Notes: generated by a model from the letters alone, not told the origin. A stretch of DNA of 64,000 nucleotides from an uncultured Bacteroidia bacterium (GCA_902770835.1 CACXUM010000011.1:29150-93149); one strand, 5' to 3'; shown: positions 51,237 to 60,325, numbered from the stretch's first letter. Translations and numbers: made by a program.

Positions 51237-52322
51237 TTAGAACTTATAGCTCAAAATGCCGACCACACGGTGTGAGTTCTCACCAGCTTCTTTCTGTACC
51301 AGAGAGTAGTCGAGTTTGAAGTTCACGGACTTCAGCGGCCAGTAGTTGATGCCCACAGTGTACCAATTTGTGCCGCCTTTTGCGATGCTGGCATCTTTGG
51401 TGAAGTGCTCATAACGGAGCACGGGCATGATCTTTTGTTCGCCAGCTTGGAAGTTGTATCCAATTACACCGTAATAACCATTGCTATTGAAATAGCCAAG
51501 GTCTTCGGGGATAACCGTATGAGCCACTCCCGTGGTGCCGCTGATGTATTCGCCACGAATCACGAGGTTGCCGTCGTTGTATTGGGCACCGGCAGCCCAA
51601 CGGTTACGGGTGCAGTTGACATTGTCGTCTTTGGTGTACTTACCATAATAATATGAACCACTCAAGGTCAAGTCTTTCAGGCCGGGATGTACTTCGAGGC
51701 GACCCACTATATCCTTGCGGTTGTTGTTGTCGAGTTGGTTGGCGCCGTTGCCATTGAACACGCCGAGGCTGTAATCGACGATGCCGAATTTGTCTCCGTT
51801 TTGCGTCTCGACAGGGAAGAGGCTACCCGTGGCCATGATACCGAGGTCACGACCCAAGGAACCCACGCCGCAGACATCGCTGTATCCTGTGAGTCCTTTG
51901 ACGCTCTCGCCATAGTCGAAGATTTCGAGGTTGAGAGGGTTGATGGGGCTTTCGATGGAGAACGGAATCTTGAACTGGCCGACTTGGATAGCGAACTCGT
52001 TGCAGGGCTTGTATTTTAGGTAAGCGTCAACGAGCATGGGGCTGCGGGTGAAGTCGCCTTGGATCTTGTAGGTCAGACCCTTGACGAGAGTGCCGTCGAT
52101 AGACATACGCACGCGGCGCATTCTGAGGGTGTTGTCAATTAGTTCTCCCTCATAGTTCAGGTTGGCTTGGTACATGCCTTGCACGAAACCGGAGAATTTG
52201 GGCATACGGTCAACCTTGCCTTGAAGGTTGTCCACTTGTTGTTGCAAATTGTCTTGTGCGCTGACACACAATGGAATGGATAGCAACATCATTCCAACGA
52301 TTGTACGAAAAATGCGTTTCAT
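51237..52322 (-). CDS. Phosphate-selective porin O/P-type outer-membrane protein
   Basis: A 361-residue outer-membrane beta-barrel with a signal peptide (IVGMMLLSIPLCVSA), a short coiled coil (NLQQQVDNLQGKVDRM, about 25-41) typical of OprO/OprP-like porins, and many amphipathic strands. It ends in the barrel signal VVGILSYKF with a terminal Phe. Conserved blocks such as DYGESVKGLTGYSD and FKLDYSLVQKEAG support Porin_O_P. The specificity (phosphate, polyphosphate or other anions) cannot be told. The promoter box at 52364-52371 is preceded by a near-palindrome. Confidence 0.85.
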   Translation of the reverse strand: MKRIFRTIVGMMLLSIPLCVSAQDNLQQQVDNLQGKVDRMPKFSGFVQGMYQANLNYEGELIDNTLRMRRVRMSIDGTLVKGLTYKIQGDFTRSPMLVDAYLKYKPCNEFAIQVGQFKIPFSIESPINPLNLEIFDYGESVKGLTGYSDVCGVGSLGRDLGIMATGSLFPVETQNGDKFGIVDYSLGVFNGNGANQLDNNNRKDIVGRLEVHPGLKDLTLSGSYYYGKYTKDDNVNCTRNRWAAGAQYNDGNLVIRGEYISGTTGVAHTVIPEDLGYFNSNGYYGVIGYNFQAGEQKIMPVLRYEHFTKDASIAKGGTNWYTVGINYWPLKSVNFKLDYSLVQKEAGENSHRVVGILSYKF

Positions 52323-52363
52323 TTTAGTAAGTTTTAATTCGTTTTCAATTCTAAAAATCGCTG

Positions 52364-52371
52364 CAAAAGTA
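52364..52371 (-). promoter_or_regulatory. -7 box of the porin gene
   Basis: Minus strand reads TACTTTTG, 41 bases before the start at 52322. Confidence 0.6.
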
Positions 52372-52383
52372 GTAAAAATACTT

Positions 52384-52403
52384 ATAGTAAATATACTTAC
52401 TAT
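52384..52403. promoter_or_regulatory. Near-perfect 20-bp palindrome upstream of the porin promoter
   Basis: Reads ATAGTAAATATACTTACTAT, symmetrical except for one base pair. It covers the expected -33 region of the porin promoter. A weaker AGTAAAAATACT copy lies at 52370-52382. Confidence 0.5.
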
Positions 52404-52434
52404 TTTTTTCTTTGCGAAAATACCCGAAAAGTTA

Positions 52435-52442
52435 TAATTTTG
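52435..52442 (+). promoter_or_regulatory. -7 box of the ComEC-like MBL gene
   Basis: Reads TAATTTTG, 44 bases before the ATG at 52487. Confidence 0.6.
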
Positions 52443-52486
52443 TTGGCTGAATCCAATAAATCAATCATAATCTAATATCTAACACT

Positions 52487-53995
52487 ATGTCTACATTGCT
52501 GAAAACGGCTTTTGCCACTTATCCCTCGGTAAAGTTGAAAAACATCGAAGTTGACAAAAAATCAGGTAAAACGTTGATTTCCACTAAAAAAGAGTTGCTG
52601 TTTGGCGACTATATCCAACCTTTCTTGAACGAAAACGGAACCGATTACGAAAGGTTAGTGGTTGTCGAAAAAAAGAAAGAGGTGGAATACATCAAGGTCT
52701 ATTGTCGCGGCGCGGTTGGCTACATTCTGGAATCGGAAATGCAACCCAACAGAATCCTTGAAGTGAATTTCATCGATGTTGGCCAAGGCGACGGCTGCCA
52801 CATCGTGACCCCCGACGACAAGCATTTCCTGATAGATGCGGGCGACTCCGACAATATGTACCGTTTCCTCAAATGGCGATTCAACCTGAACAAGGACAAA
52901 CCCAAATCGCCGCCTTTTACGGTCGTGATTTCGCACTCAGACTCAGACCATTACCAAGGTTTTGGCCAATTGTTCAAAGAAAGGAATAATGCCAAGTTCA
53001 TCATCAAGAAAATATACCACAACGGAATGGTTGAGGAAAGCGGATCGGGGCCCGGAATGTTGGGGACAATCATAGAACACGATGGCTGCAAGTATGTCAC
53101 AGATTTGTGCGACACCAATGCCGATTACGAGAAGCGAATCCAAAGCGTAAAAAAACGCGGACTGTATATCAACACGTTAGAAAAATCATCGGCTCCCAAG
53201 CAATCGTTGCGTCTTGGTTCGGCTCCGATTTATGACAATTGCGGCATGAAGATGGAAATCTTGGGGCCAGTGGCGCAGGATATCGACGGGAAAGCCGCAT
53301 TGCCTGTTTTTGACGGCGACAAAGGCAAAACCAAAAACGGACATTCCGTCATCATCAAACTCACCTATGGACATCTGAGGCTGTTGCTCGGAGGCGACCT
53401 GAACACGGACTCGGAATACTATCTCATCAAGCATTTTTCCGGTATTGACGTGGCCAACATCAAGGCCCAACTGAAGGATGATACCATCAGCAGCGACAAA
53501 AGAAAAGAACTGGAAGCCCAAAAGGAGATGGCCATCAGCAAAACGAGGGAAGTCATGGAGGTTGACATCGCCAAGTCGTGTCACCACGGCAGTGCCGACT
53601 TTACGAGCGAATTCCTGAAAGTGCTCAATCCGATAGCGACGGTCATTTCAAGTGGCGACAACGAGCCGCACACCCATCCTCGCCCCGACACTTTGGGAAC
53701 CATTGGCAAACACAGCCGTGGTGAGCGCTCGCTGATTTTCTCGACGGAACTGGCACGGTCGGGCAAAGAGTTTGTGGAAATCAAAAAGTTAAATACCCAA
53801 AAGAGTCGTGAAAGAGTGGTGACGGTCTATGGCATGATCAACGTGCGGACAGACGGGGAGAAAGTCATCGTTGCACAAAAACTTGAAAAGCCGGCAAAGG
53901 ACAGGAATTGGGACATCCACAAATTGGAATGGAACGAGGAGAAGGGCGTGTTTGAATACAACCAATACTTGAAGTACGAGTATGGGGCAAGTTAA
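52487..53995 (+). CDS. ComEC/Rec2-like MBL-fold hydrolase without membrane domain
   Basis: A 502-residue soluble protein. An N-terminal 85-residue domain of unknown type precedes an MBL domain of the ComEC/Rec2 group. That domain has EVNFIDVGQGDGCHIV (about 90-105), FLIDAGDSDN, the metal motif SHSDSDHYQGF (HSDxDH form), SVIIKLTYGHLRLLLGGDLN and a late KSCHHGSADFT. Unlike ComEC it lacks competence and membrane segments. A charged insertion of about 60 residues separates the last two metal blocks. Stand-alone proteins of this kind may be DNases or cyclic-nucleotide enzymes, and some lie in defence clusters; the role here is unknown. It is convergent with idi, and the stop codons overlap. Confidence 0.8.
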   Translation: MSTLLKTAFATYPSVKLKNIEVDKKSGKTLISTKKELLFGDYIQPFLNENGTDYERLVVVEKKKEVEYIKVYCRGAVGYILESEMQPNRILEVNFIDVGQGDGCHIVTPDDKHFLIDAGDSDNMYRFLKWRFNLNKDKPKSPPFTVVISHSDSDHYQGFGQLFKERNNAKFIIKKIYHNGMVEESGSGPGMLGTIIEHDGCKYVTDLCDTNADYEKRIQSVKKRGLYINTLEKSSAPKQSLRLGSAPIYDNCGMKMEILGPVAQDIDGKAALPVFDGDKGKTKNGHSVIIKLTYGHLRLLLGGDLNTDSEYYLIKHFSGIDVANIKAQLKDDTISSDKRKELEAQKEMAISKTREVMEVDIAKSCHHGSADFTSEFLKVLNPIATVISSGDNEPHTHPRPDTLGTIGKHSRGERSLIFSTELARSGKEFVEIKKLNTQKSRERVVTVYGMINVRTDGEKVIVAQKLEKPAKDRNWDIHKLEWNEEKGVFEYNQYLKYEYGAS

Positions 53996-54528
53996 TGCTC
54001 TTTGCCCCAAAACAGCAACACCTCGGCATGCCGGGTCATCTCCTCAAAAGTGATCTTGAACCACTCCGTGTATTGTTCGGGGTGGTTTTTGATGTCTTCT
54101 TTCAAGTCGTTGAGGCTCATATATTTCCATGATTCCACTTCATCGCGGTTGATGTTGGGCATGTCGTCGCTTTGGCCGATGAAGACGTGGTCAAGCTCGT
54201 GCTCGGTGAGGCCTTGCCCGACGGGGGCCATATATATAAAGGTGTAGACCTCGCGCATCTCGCAAGCCATACCCATCTCTTCCATCAGGCGGCGTTGGGC
54301 GGCTTGGGCTGTCGTTTCGCCTGCGCGGGGATGGCTGCAGCAGGTGTTGGTCCAGAGGCCGGGGGAGTGGTACTTCGAGAGGGCGCGTTGCTGTAGGAGA
54401 AGTTCGCCCCTGGAATTAAATATAAAAACGGAGAAAGCTCTGTGAAGATGCGGCGTGACATGCGCGGCTTGCTTCTCCATTTGGCCTATGGGCTGGTCGT
54501 TTTCATCGACTAAGACTACGTGTTCCAT
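53992..54528 (-). CDS. idi: Isopentenyl-diphosphate delta-isomerase, type I
   Basis: Interconverts IPP and DMAPP, the building blocks of quinones and undecaprenyl phosphate. The 178-residue Nudix-fold enzyme shows LLLQQRALSKYHSPGLWTNT followed by CCSHP (catalytic Cys and metal His), the Nudix-like EEMGMACEM segment and EHELDHVFIG with the catalytic and metal Glu residues. The length is the normal one for IDI-1. No -7 box was found upstream; the spacer contains a direct repeat. Confidence 0.93.
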   Translation of the reverse strand: MEHVVLVDENDQPIGQMEKQAAHVTPHLHRAFSVFIFNSRGELLLQQRALSKYHSPGLWTNTCCSHPRAGETTAQAAQRRLMEEMGMACEMREVYTFIYMAPVGQGLTEHELDHVFIGQSDDMPNINRDEVESWKYMSLNDLKEDIKNHPEQYTEWFKITFEEMTRHAEVLLFWGKEH

Positions 54529-54576
54529 TTTTTTCTTTTTAAACCACGGATTAAACGGATTAAACGGATGATTAGG

Positions 54577-54616
54577 GTCGTAAATTTGGCAGCTAACGCT
54601 GCGGATTGGTACGGAT
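54577..54616. repeat. 40-bp direct repeat, copy 1
   Basis: Begins GTCGTAAATTTGGCAGCTAA and contains the small hairpin GCAGC-TAAC-GCTGC. Matches copy 2 except for one base. Confidence 0.85.
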
Positions 54617-54651
54617 TGTGGGTTTAACTACGGATTTTACGGAAAGTTTGT

Positions 54652-54691
54652 GTCGTAAATTTGGCAGCTAACGCTGCGAATTGGTACGGAT
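54652..54691. repeat. 40-bp direct repeat, copy 2, overlapping the GxxExxY gene
   Basis: Lies 75 bases after copy 1 with one G/A difference. It forms the stop codon and the last eight or so codons (RTNSQR) of the GxxExxY gene. Confidence 0.85.
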
Positions 54692-55081
54692 GGGTTTGGG
54701 CGTGAGGTTGGGGAAACGCTTGTGATATAGGCTCTCTTGGCCAAAATTCAGCAACAGACCCATCTTTTTTCCAGTGGCTTTCACATAATGGATGATTTGT
54801 GCCTCGTGCTCGGGTAGGACATTCGAAACGGCCTTTATTTCCACAATGATTTTGTCATAGCAAAAGAAATCGGGGATATAATATTGATTAAGCAAGACAT
54901 CCTTATATTGAATTTGGATTTTTTGTTGCGCAACGAAAGGAATGTTTCGCCTTGAAAACTCGATTTCCAAAGCCTCTTGATACACCGACTCAAGAAAGCC
55001 AGAACCCAGCTCCCGATGAACGCTCATAGCTGCGCCAATGATGTTGTACGTTTCGTTGCTATAAACAAGTCCTTCTCCCAT
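54668..55081 (-). CDS. GxxExxY family protein
   Basis: A 137-residue protein with the family's name motif in GSGFLESVYQEALEIE (about 27-42) and a PD-(D/E)XK-like core: YYIPDFFCYDKIIVEIKAV (about 68-86) gives the D...ExK residues. The family is very common in Bacteroidota and Cyanobacteria, often in many copies flanked by repeats, and its function is unknown. The last residues (PIRTNSQR) are encoded by a 40-base intergenic repeat, so the original C-terminus was probably different. Another inverted repeat, GGATGC-TT-GCATCC (55106-55119), lies just upstream of the start. Confidence 0.85.
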   Translation of the reverse strand: MGEGLVYSNETYNIIGAAMSVHRELGSGFLESVYQEALEIEFSRRNIPFVAQQKIQIQYKDVLLNQYYIPDFFCYDKIIVEIKAVSNVLPEHEAQIIHYVKATGKKMGLLLNFGQESLYHKRFPNLTPKPIRTNSQR

Positions 55082-55170
55082 TGCAGTCTGTTATCCGTAT
55101 AATCAGGATGCTTGCATCCGAAATTTATCTGAAAAATCTGTCCAATCCGCGAAATCCGTAGTTTATTAAA

Positions 55171-56241
55171 TCAAACATTGAATCTAATATTCAGAATATC
55201 CCCATCCTGCACAACATACGTCTTTCCCTCTATCCGGAACTTGCCAGCTTCCTTGACGGCAGCCTCCGAGCCATATTGCAGGAAATCTTCCGTGCTCATC
55301 ACCTCGGCGCGGATGAAGCCGCGTTGCAGGTCGCTGTGGATGGCGCCAGCGGCAATGGGGGCAGTGTCGCCAACGTGGATGGTCCAAGCGCGGGTTTCGT
55401 CGGGACCGGTGGTGAAGAACGAATGTAGGTTCAAGGTGTGATAGGCGGTGCGCACGAGTTTGTTCACGCCGGGTTCGGTCAGGCCGGCGTCTTCCATGAA
55501 AAGGGCGCGGTCGTCGGCATCGAGTTCGGCAATTTCGGCCTCCAACTTGCCGGCTATGACGAGCATTTCCTGGCCTTCCTTCAAGGCGGCTTTCACGGCA
55601 TCGGAATATTTGTTGCCCGTGGTGGCAGATGCGTCGTCCACGTTGCAGACGTAGATGATGGGTTTTGCCGTAAGCAGCTGAATGTCTTGCACATATTTCT
55701 TGTCCTCGTCGGCCATTTTCGCGTCGCGGGCGTTGCCGAAGTTCTCCAAGGTTTCCTTGTAGACGGTCAGCACGTCGAAGGCTTTCTTGTAGTCCTTCTC
55801 GCCGTTTTTCAGCATTTTCTGTGTGCGTTCCAGCTTTCGGGAAACCAAATCCAAGTCGCGGACTTGAAGCTCCAAATCAACGAGTTCCATATCGCGAACA
55901 GGATCGATGCTGCCTTCGCTGTGGGGTACGTTGGGGTCGTCGAAGCAGCGCAAAACATGGATGAGGGCATCCATCGTCTGCACCTCGGCCAAGAGTTTGT
56001 TGCCCACGCCTTGACCGCCTTTGCTCAGTCCGGGCAGGTCGACGATTTCGACCGTGGCGGGCACGATGCGCTTCGAGTGGGAGATGTTGTCGATGAGCTT
56101 GAGTCGCTCGTCAACCACCTCGCACATGCCGATATTCGACTTCGAGGCAAAACCGATTTCTGCCTTAGTGTTTGATATACAATTGAATATGGTCGTCTTT
56201 CCAGTGCTTGAAAGACCGATGATTCCGCAATTGAGTGCCAT
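55171..56241 (-). CDS. ychF: Ribosome-associated GTPase/ATPase YchF
   Basis: An OLA1/YchF P-loop ATPase of 356 residues that binds ribosomes and is involved in stress responses. Seen are G1 GLSSTGKTTIFNCIS at the N-terminus, the G3-type VDLPGLSKGGQGVGNK, and the YchF-specific NVDD in place of NKxD (YVCNVDDA), which explains the ATP preference. A coiled-coil insertion follows, then the C-terminal TGS domain with SFFTTGPDETRAW and YVVQDGDILNIRFNV. The ATG at 56241 is chosen by the family start MALNCGIIGL. The -7 box TATTTTTG lies at 56269-56276. Confidence 0.95.
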   Translation of the reverse strand: MALNCGIIGLSSTGKTTIFNCISNTKAEIGFASKSNIGMCEVVDERLKLIDNISHSKRIVPATVEIVDLPGLSKGGQGVGNKLLAEVQTMDALIHVLRCFDDPNVPHSEGSIDPVRDMELVDLELQVRDLDLVSRKLERTQKMLKNGEKDYKKAFDVLTVYKETLENFGNARDAKMADEDKKYVQDIQLLTAKPIIYVCNVDDASATTGNKYSDAVKAALKEGQEMLVIAGKLEAEIAELDADDRALFMEDAGLTEPGVNKLVRTAYHTLNLHSFFTTGPDETRAWTIHVGDTAPIAAGAIHSDLQRGFIRAEVMSTEDFLQYGSEAAVKEAGKFRIEGKTYVVQDGDILNIRFNV

Positions 56242-56268
56242 AATGTTGTTGTTTTTGTGATTATGGCG

Positions 56269-56276
56269 CAAAAATA
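56269..56276 (-). promoter_or_regulatory. -7 box of ychF
   Basis: Minus strand reads TATTTTTG, 27 bases before the ychF start. Confidence 0.6.
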
Positions 56277-56282
56277 CAAAAA

Positions 56283-56891
56283 TTATCTTCTAAAATTCAC
56301 GAAATTGGCATTATCAACACCAAGGTCGAAGCGACCGCCTGTCACATCAATGCGCGTGCCGAGGTAGGTGAAAGCACGGAATTGGAACGTGCCTGAAACA
56401 ACGACTTCGGCATCGGTCTTGTCAACCAAGACTTGCTGCACCTTCTCAAATTTGATGTAGCCACTATAAATGCTTTCGATTTCGGGAGCATAATAACCTT
56501 CAAATTTTACATTGCAACTCGTTGAGGTTGTGTCGATTGTGAATGTTTTTCCATCGAGGGCGAGGAGACTGTGATAGTCTTCCAGATGATAGGTGGTGTC
56601 AATCGGAAGGGTGAAAATCATGTTGAGGTTGGTGCCTTCGCGCCATCCGTAGAGGGTCATGGTGAGGTGTTCGCGGTCGGCGACGAGGTAAAACGGACGG
56701 TTGCTGCCATAACTCGAGACGGAGAAAACCTGTTCGTTGATGTAGGCACCGAAAGTGTTGTATCCCATTTCGGAATAGATGGGTAGCCCAGGAAAGTCGG
56801 GGTCGCTGATGTATTGCGTTTCCTTAAAGTCTGATTTTGAGCAAGCTGTCATGGCGAGGAGTGCTGCTGCAATGATGATGAGTTTTTTCAT
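56283..56891 (-). CDS. Lipoprotein of unknown function
   Basis: A 202-residue protein with an SPII signal (IIIAAALLAMTAC, lipobox Cys at about 17). The mature part is beta-rich, with SDPDFPGLPIYSEMGYNTFG and a C-terminal FTYLGTRIDVTGGRFDLG. It resembles small Bacteroidales outer-surface lipoproteins (DUF-type with a 'lipocalin-like' strand pattern), but I cannot name a family. It follows the outer-membrane barrel gene by six bases, so the two probably work together at the outer membrane. Confidence 0.75.
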   Translation of the reverse strand: MKKLIIIAAALLAMTACSKSDFKETQYISDPDFPGLPIYSEMGYNTFGAYINEQVFSVSSYGSNRPFYLVADREHLTMTLYGWREGTNLNMIFTLPIDTTYHLEDYHSLLALDGKTFTIDTTSTSCNVKFEGYYAPEIESIYSGYIKFEKVQQVLVDKTDAEVVVSGTFQFRAFTYLGTRIDVTGGRFDLGVDNANFVNFRR

Positions 56892-56897
56892 GGCTGG

Positions 56898-57701
56898 TTA
56901 TTTTAAAGGGATGACTAATTCGATTTGCAGTTTGCTTCCGGCAAATTTCGGCTTGGTGGGCAACATACCAGTCGAGCCGTTGATTTCAAAAAGGTGAATG
57001 AGCCAATTGAAGCCCACGCCTATGCCATTGAGATCGCCTACTTGGAAACCTGCGCCAAAGTAGGTGGAGGCATTCATTGGGTCGGGATTGTCGTACTTTG
57101 ATGTGACCAGCCCCGCGTATGGTGCCATGCCGTCCTTGTTCAAGAAATTCACCTTGTTTCGGTTGCCAACGAGGAAATCGAGGTCGGCTTCGGCGGCCAA
57201 ATACATCCTGAAGGTTTCGAGGCCGGAATTGAAATAATAACGCAGTTCGATAGGAATGCCCAAATAATGTGAATGTTGCTCGATGCCTTTCACGAGCAGA
57301 TATTCCAATTGGTTTTCGTTGTCGACCTCGAAGTAATACCATTCGTTGTCAATGTAATCCGCCGTATGGAATACCTCTTCGGCTTGCTTGTAGCCGATGC
57401 GTTTGTAGTTGAAGCCGTATTGCAGGCCTGTGCGCAGTGCCCAATGGTAGTTGGGGCTGACGATTTCGTAGCGGGCAGAGGCTTGCCAAGTCCTCATGCG
57501 GCTATCGACATTGATGTAAGCGCCCCAGCCGCCCGTTGGCCTGAAAGGTTCGAGGTTGGGCGAGAGGTGCGAGGTGAATTTCGGCCCCAACTCGACGTAA
57601 AGGTTGTGGTGCCAACTGGTTTTCGGTTCGGCTTCTTGAGCCGTGGCCGCCGTGCCCGTTAGTAGGAGTAGGCACGACCAAAGGAGAATCTTTTTTCTCA
57701 T
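56898..57701 (-). CDS. Outer-membrane beta-barrel protein
   Basis: A 267-residue protein with a cleavable signal peptide (WSCLLLLTGTAATAQ) and alternating amphipathic strands throughout, such as YEIVSPNYHWALRTGLQYGF and YLGIPIELRYYFNSG. It ends in a final strand LQIELVIPLK. The pattern fits a PorT/OmpW-like small barrel. No substrate can be assigned. The ATG at 57701 is preferred because the -7 box at 57729-57736 lies upstream of it. A lipoprotein gene follows in the same operon. Confidence 0.75.
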   Translation of the reverse strand: MRKKILLWSCLLLLTGTAATAQEAEPKTSWHHNLYVELGPKFTSHLSPNLEPFRPTGGWGAYINVDSRMRTWQASARYEIVSPNYHWALRTGLQYGFNYKRIGYKQAEEVFHTADYIDNEWYYFEVDNENQLEYLLVKGIEQHSHYLGIPIELRYYFNSGLETFRMYLAAEADLDFLVGNRNKVNFLNKDGMAPYAGLVTSKYDNPDPMNASTYFGAGFQVGDLNGIGVGFNWLIHLFEINGSTGMLPTKPKFAGSKLQIELVIPLK

Positions 57702-57728
57702 AATGATGATTGTATTGGTTTGATGGTG

Positions 57729-57736
57729 CAAAATTA
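57729..57736 (-). promoter_or_regulatory. -7 box of the outer-membrane protein/lipoprotein operon
   Basis: Minus strand reads TAATTTTG, 27 bases before the start at 57701. Confidence 0.6.
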
Positions 57737-57862
57737 CGGCTTCTGCGCATTGCCCCGACATTTTGTCAAGGCATTACAAACTATTGTGGAAAGTTAGTGC
57801 TGAAATTCAAGGAGTTGTTTGTTTTGATTACAAACTTTTTCGGTTGGATTACCAATGTGAAA

Positions 57863-58657
57863 CTACCATTTGTTGCCCGCGTTCCAGTCGATTTTCTTGT
57901 ATTCTGGGTCGAAATCCGTGTCGCGGTGTTCGAATATTGAGCCGTGGCTGAAGGCGCTGGCTTCGGCTTGCCTCCGCGAGTTTTCCTGTTGCTTGTTGAT
58001 GTATCGCAGGCCGAGTTTCCAAAGTTTGATGTCGCCCCAAATGAATACGATGTAGATGATTCCGCCGACAAAAGGCAGTACGTTGGCCACCATCAACAGC
58101 CAGTCGAAGAGGCCGTGGGCGAGCATGGCCAACAGCAAGCCTGAAATCAGGTAGATGCCGCGTTTATTATGGTGGAATTTCGCCATCGAGAAGAAATAGC
58201 CCATCACCACGCCGAAAAGGAAATGGCCCGGCACCGAGAGCAAGGCACGCACCACGCCGGTTTGGAATCCGTAACTGAACACATACTCGATGTTTTCGAT
58301 GCAGGCAAAACCCAATCCGATGAAGGTGGCATAAACGATGCCATCGAAGTATTCGTCGAAGTTCTTATCGCGCCAAATCAGCAGCATGAAGATGAGGAAT
58401 TTTGACAGTTCTTCGGGAATGCCAGCCTCAAGAAACGCGCTGAAAAACACGGTGTTGGCAATCGCACTATTGCCCAAGGCCGAATCGATGCCTGTTACGA
58501 TGACGATGTCCAAAGGGATGGCCATCATGCCGCCGATGAAAGCCTTGGCGAGCGACTTGACAGGCTCTTTTTGGTACTTGTCCTGACGGTAAATGAAAAC
58601 CATCAGAATGACGACCGGCAGAACGGCAATGGCAAAAAGGATGAGATAATACAGCAT
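57863..58657 (-). CDS. prsW: PrsW-family intramembrane glutamic protease
   Basis: A 264-residue membrane protein with about seven helices. PrsW proteases cut anti-sigma factors within the membrane. The EExxK motif is seen in AGIPEELSKFLIFM (about 79-92), the second conserved block in FIGLGFACIENIEYVFSYG, and the third in GHFLFGVVMGYFFSMAKF with the His residues. After the last helix a soluble tail (about 215-264) is charged and Asn/Trp-rich. The promoter at 58675-58682 is divergent from guaA. No anti-sigma factor gene is nearby, so the substrate is unknown. Confidence 0.85.
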   Translation of the reverse strand: MLYYLILFAIAVLPVVILMVFIYRQDKYQKEPVKSLAKAFIGGMMAIPLDIVIVTGIDSALGNSAIANTVFFSAFLEAGIPEELSKFLIFMLLIWRDKNFDEYFDGIVYATFIGLGFACIENIEYVFSYGFQTGVVRALLSVPGHFLFGVVMGYFFSMAKFHHNKRGIYLISGLLLAMLAHGLFDWLLMVANVLPFVGGIIYIVFIWGDIKLWKLGLRYINKQQENSRRQAEASAFSHGSIFEHRDTDFDPEYKKIDWNAGNKW

Positions 58658-58674
58658 ACTTTGATTCTTTTCTG

Positions 58675-58682
58675 CAAAAATA
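58675..58682 (-). promoter_or_regulatory. -7 box of prsW
   Basis: Minus strand reads TATTTTTG, 17 bases before the prsW start at 58657. Confidence 0.6.
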
Positions 58683-58706
58683 CGGTTTTTATCCGTGAAA
58701 AAAACT

Positions 58707-58714
58707 TATTTTTG
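58707..58714 (+). promoter_or_regulatory. -7 box of guaA
   Basis: Reads TATTTTTG, 16 bases before the ATG at 58731. Confidence 0.65.
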
Positions 58715-58730
58715 CGCAAAATTTGTTTTT

Positions 58731-60305
58731 ATGCAAGAAATGATTCTCATTCTCGACTTCGGCTCGCAGGTGACGCAACTCATTGGTCGCCGCCTCCGCG
58801 AGTTGAATGTCTATTGCGAAATCCATCCTTTTAATAAGATTCCTGCCATTAGTGAGAACGTTAAAGGTGTGATTCTCAGCGGAAGTCCGTTCTCGGTGCG
58901 CGACGAAAAGGCTCCCATTGCCGATTTGTCGAACATCAAAGGGAAGCTGCCTTTGCTCGGCATTTGCTATGGCGCACAATTCATATCGCAGCGTTTTGGC
59001 GGCGAAGTGAATGGCTCGATTGCCCGCGAATATGGCCGCGCCATGTTGACGGTGGTCGATGAACAATCGCCGCTGTTCAAGGGCGTGAGCAAGACGAGCC
59101 AAGTGTGGATGAGTCACGGCGACACGATTGCCAAACTGCCCACGGGCGCGAGAATCATTGCATCGACGGACGATGTGGAGAACGCCGCCTACAAGATAGA
59201 AGGGGAGGAGACCTACGCGGTGCAGTTCCATCCCGAAGTGTTCCACACCAAGGAAGGCCCGCAAATGTTGGCCAACTTCGCGCTCAGCATTTGCGGCTGC
59301 AAGGGCGACTGGACTCCGGATTCCTTCATCGATAACACGGTGGCAAGTTTGAAAAAGCAATTGGGCGACGACAAAGTCATTCTCGGCCTTTCGGGAGGCG
59401 TGGATAGCACTGTGGCTGCCGTTTTGCTCAACAAGGCGATTGGAAAGAACCTGACTTGCATTTTCGTCGATAATGGCCTCTTGCGCAAGAATGAGTTTGA
59501 GGAAGTTTTGGATTCCTATAAGGAAATGGGCCTCAATGTGATAGGCGTTCATTCTGGCCATCTTTTCCTCGAAAAACTGAAAGGCGTTACCGACCCCGAG
59601 GCCAAGCGCAAGGCCATCGGATCGACTTTCATTGATGTTTTCGACGCTGAGGCGCAAAAGATTGAGGGTGCGCGTTGGCTCGCCCAAGGCACCATCTATC
59701 CCGATGTGATTGAAAGTGTGAGCGTGAACGGGCCGAGTTGCAAAATCAAGTCGCACCACAATGTGGGCGGCTTGCCCGAAAAGATGAATCTCAAAATTGT
59801 GGAGCCGCTGCGTTCCTTGTTCAAGGACGAGGTGCGCCGCGTGGGTCGCGCCTTGGGCATCAAGCGCGAGCTGATAGGCCGCCATCCCTTCCCTGGGCCG
59901 AGCCTTGGCATCCGCATTTTGGGCGAAGTGACGGAAGAGAAATTGAGGATTTTGCGCGATGCCGATGACATTTTCATCAAAGGCCTGCGCAATTGGCCTT
60001 GCGAATTGCCAAGCGCATCTTATCCCAACGAAATGGCTGACAACCTGTATGATAGCATTTGGCAGGCGGGCACGATGCTGCTGCCTGTGAAGTCAGTGGG
60101 CGTGATGGGCGATGAAAGAAGTTACGAATACACCATAGCCCTCCGCGCAGTGATTTCCACTGATGGCATGACCGCCGACTGGGTGCATCTGCCGTATGAG
60201 TTTATGGCGAAAGTATCGAACGACATTATTAATAAGGTAAAAGGCGTGAATCGCGTGTGCTACGACATCTCGTCGAAACCGCCTGCGACAATTGAATGGG
60301 AGTGA
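58731..60305 (+). CDS. guaA: GMP synthase, glutamine-hydrolysing
   Basis: Converts XMP to GMP with glutamine and ATP. The 524 residues show the class I glutamine amidotransferase (1-190) with [16 protein letters not shown] (nucleophile Cys79) and [11 protein letters not shown] (His, Glu). The ATP-pyrophosphatase domain has the PP-loop [15 protein letters not shown]. The C-terminal dimerisation domain has [19 protein letters not shown] and ends KPPATIEWE. The ATG at 58731 follows the -7 box, whereas the longer frame would start inside it. The LysM protein gene follows after 20 bases and is probably co-transcribed. Confidence 0.97.
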   Translation: MQEMILILDFGSQVTQLIGRRLRELNVYCEIHPFNKIPAISENVKGVILSGSPFSVRDEKAPIADLSNIKGKLPLLGICYGAQFISQRFGGEVNGSIAREYGRAMLTVVDEQSPLFKGVSKTSQVWMSHGDTIAKLPTGARIIASTDDVENAAYKIEGEETYAVQFHPEVFHTKEGPQMLANFALSICGCKGDWTPDSFIDNTVASLKKQLGDDKVILGLSGGVDSTVAAVLLNKAIGKNLTCIFVDNGLLRKNEFEEVLDSYKEMGLNVIGVHSGHLFLEKLKGVTDPEAKRKAIGSTFIDVFDAEAQKIEGARWLAQGTIYPDVIESVSVNGPSCKIKSHHNVGGLPEKMNLKIVEPLRSLFKDEVRRVGRALGIKRELIGRHPFPGPSLGIRILGEVTEEKLRILRDADDIFIKGLRNWPCELPSASYPNEMADNLYDSIWQAGTMLLPVKSVGVMGDERSYEYTIALRAVISTDGMTADWVHLPYEFMAKVSNDIINKVKGVNRVCYDISSKPPATIEWE

Positions 60306-60325
60306 TTGTTGAAAATGAATAAGTT

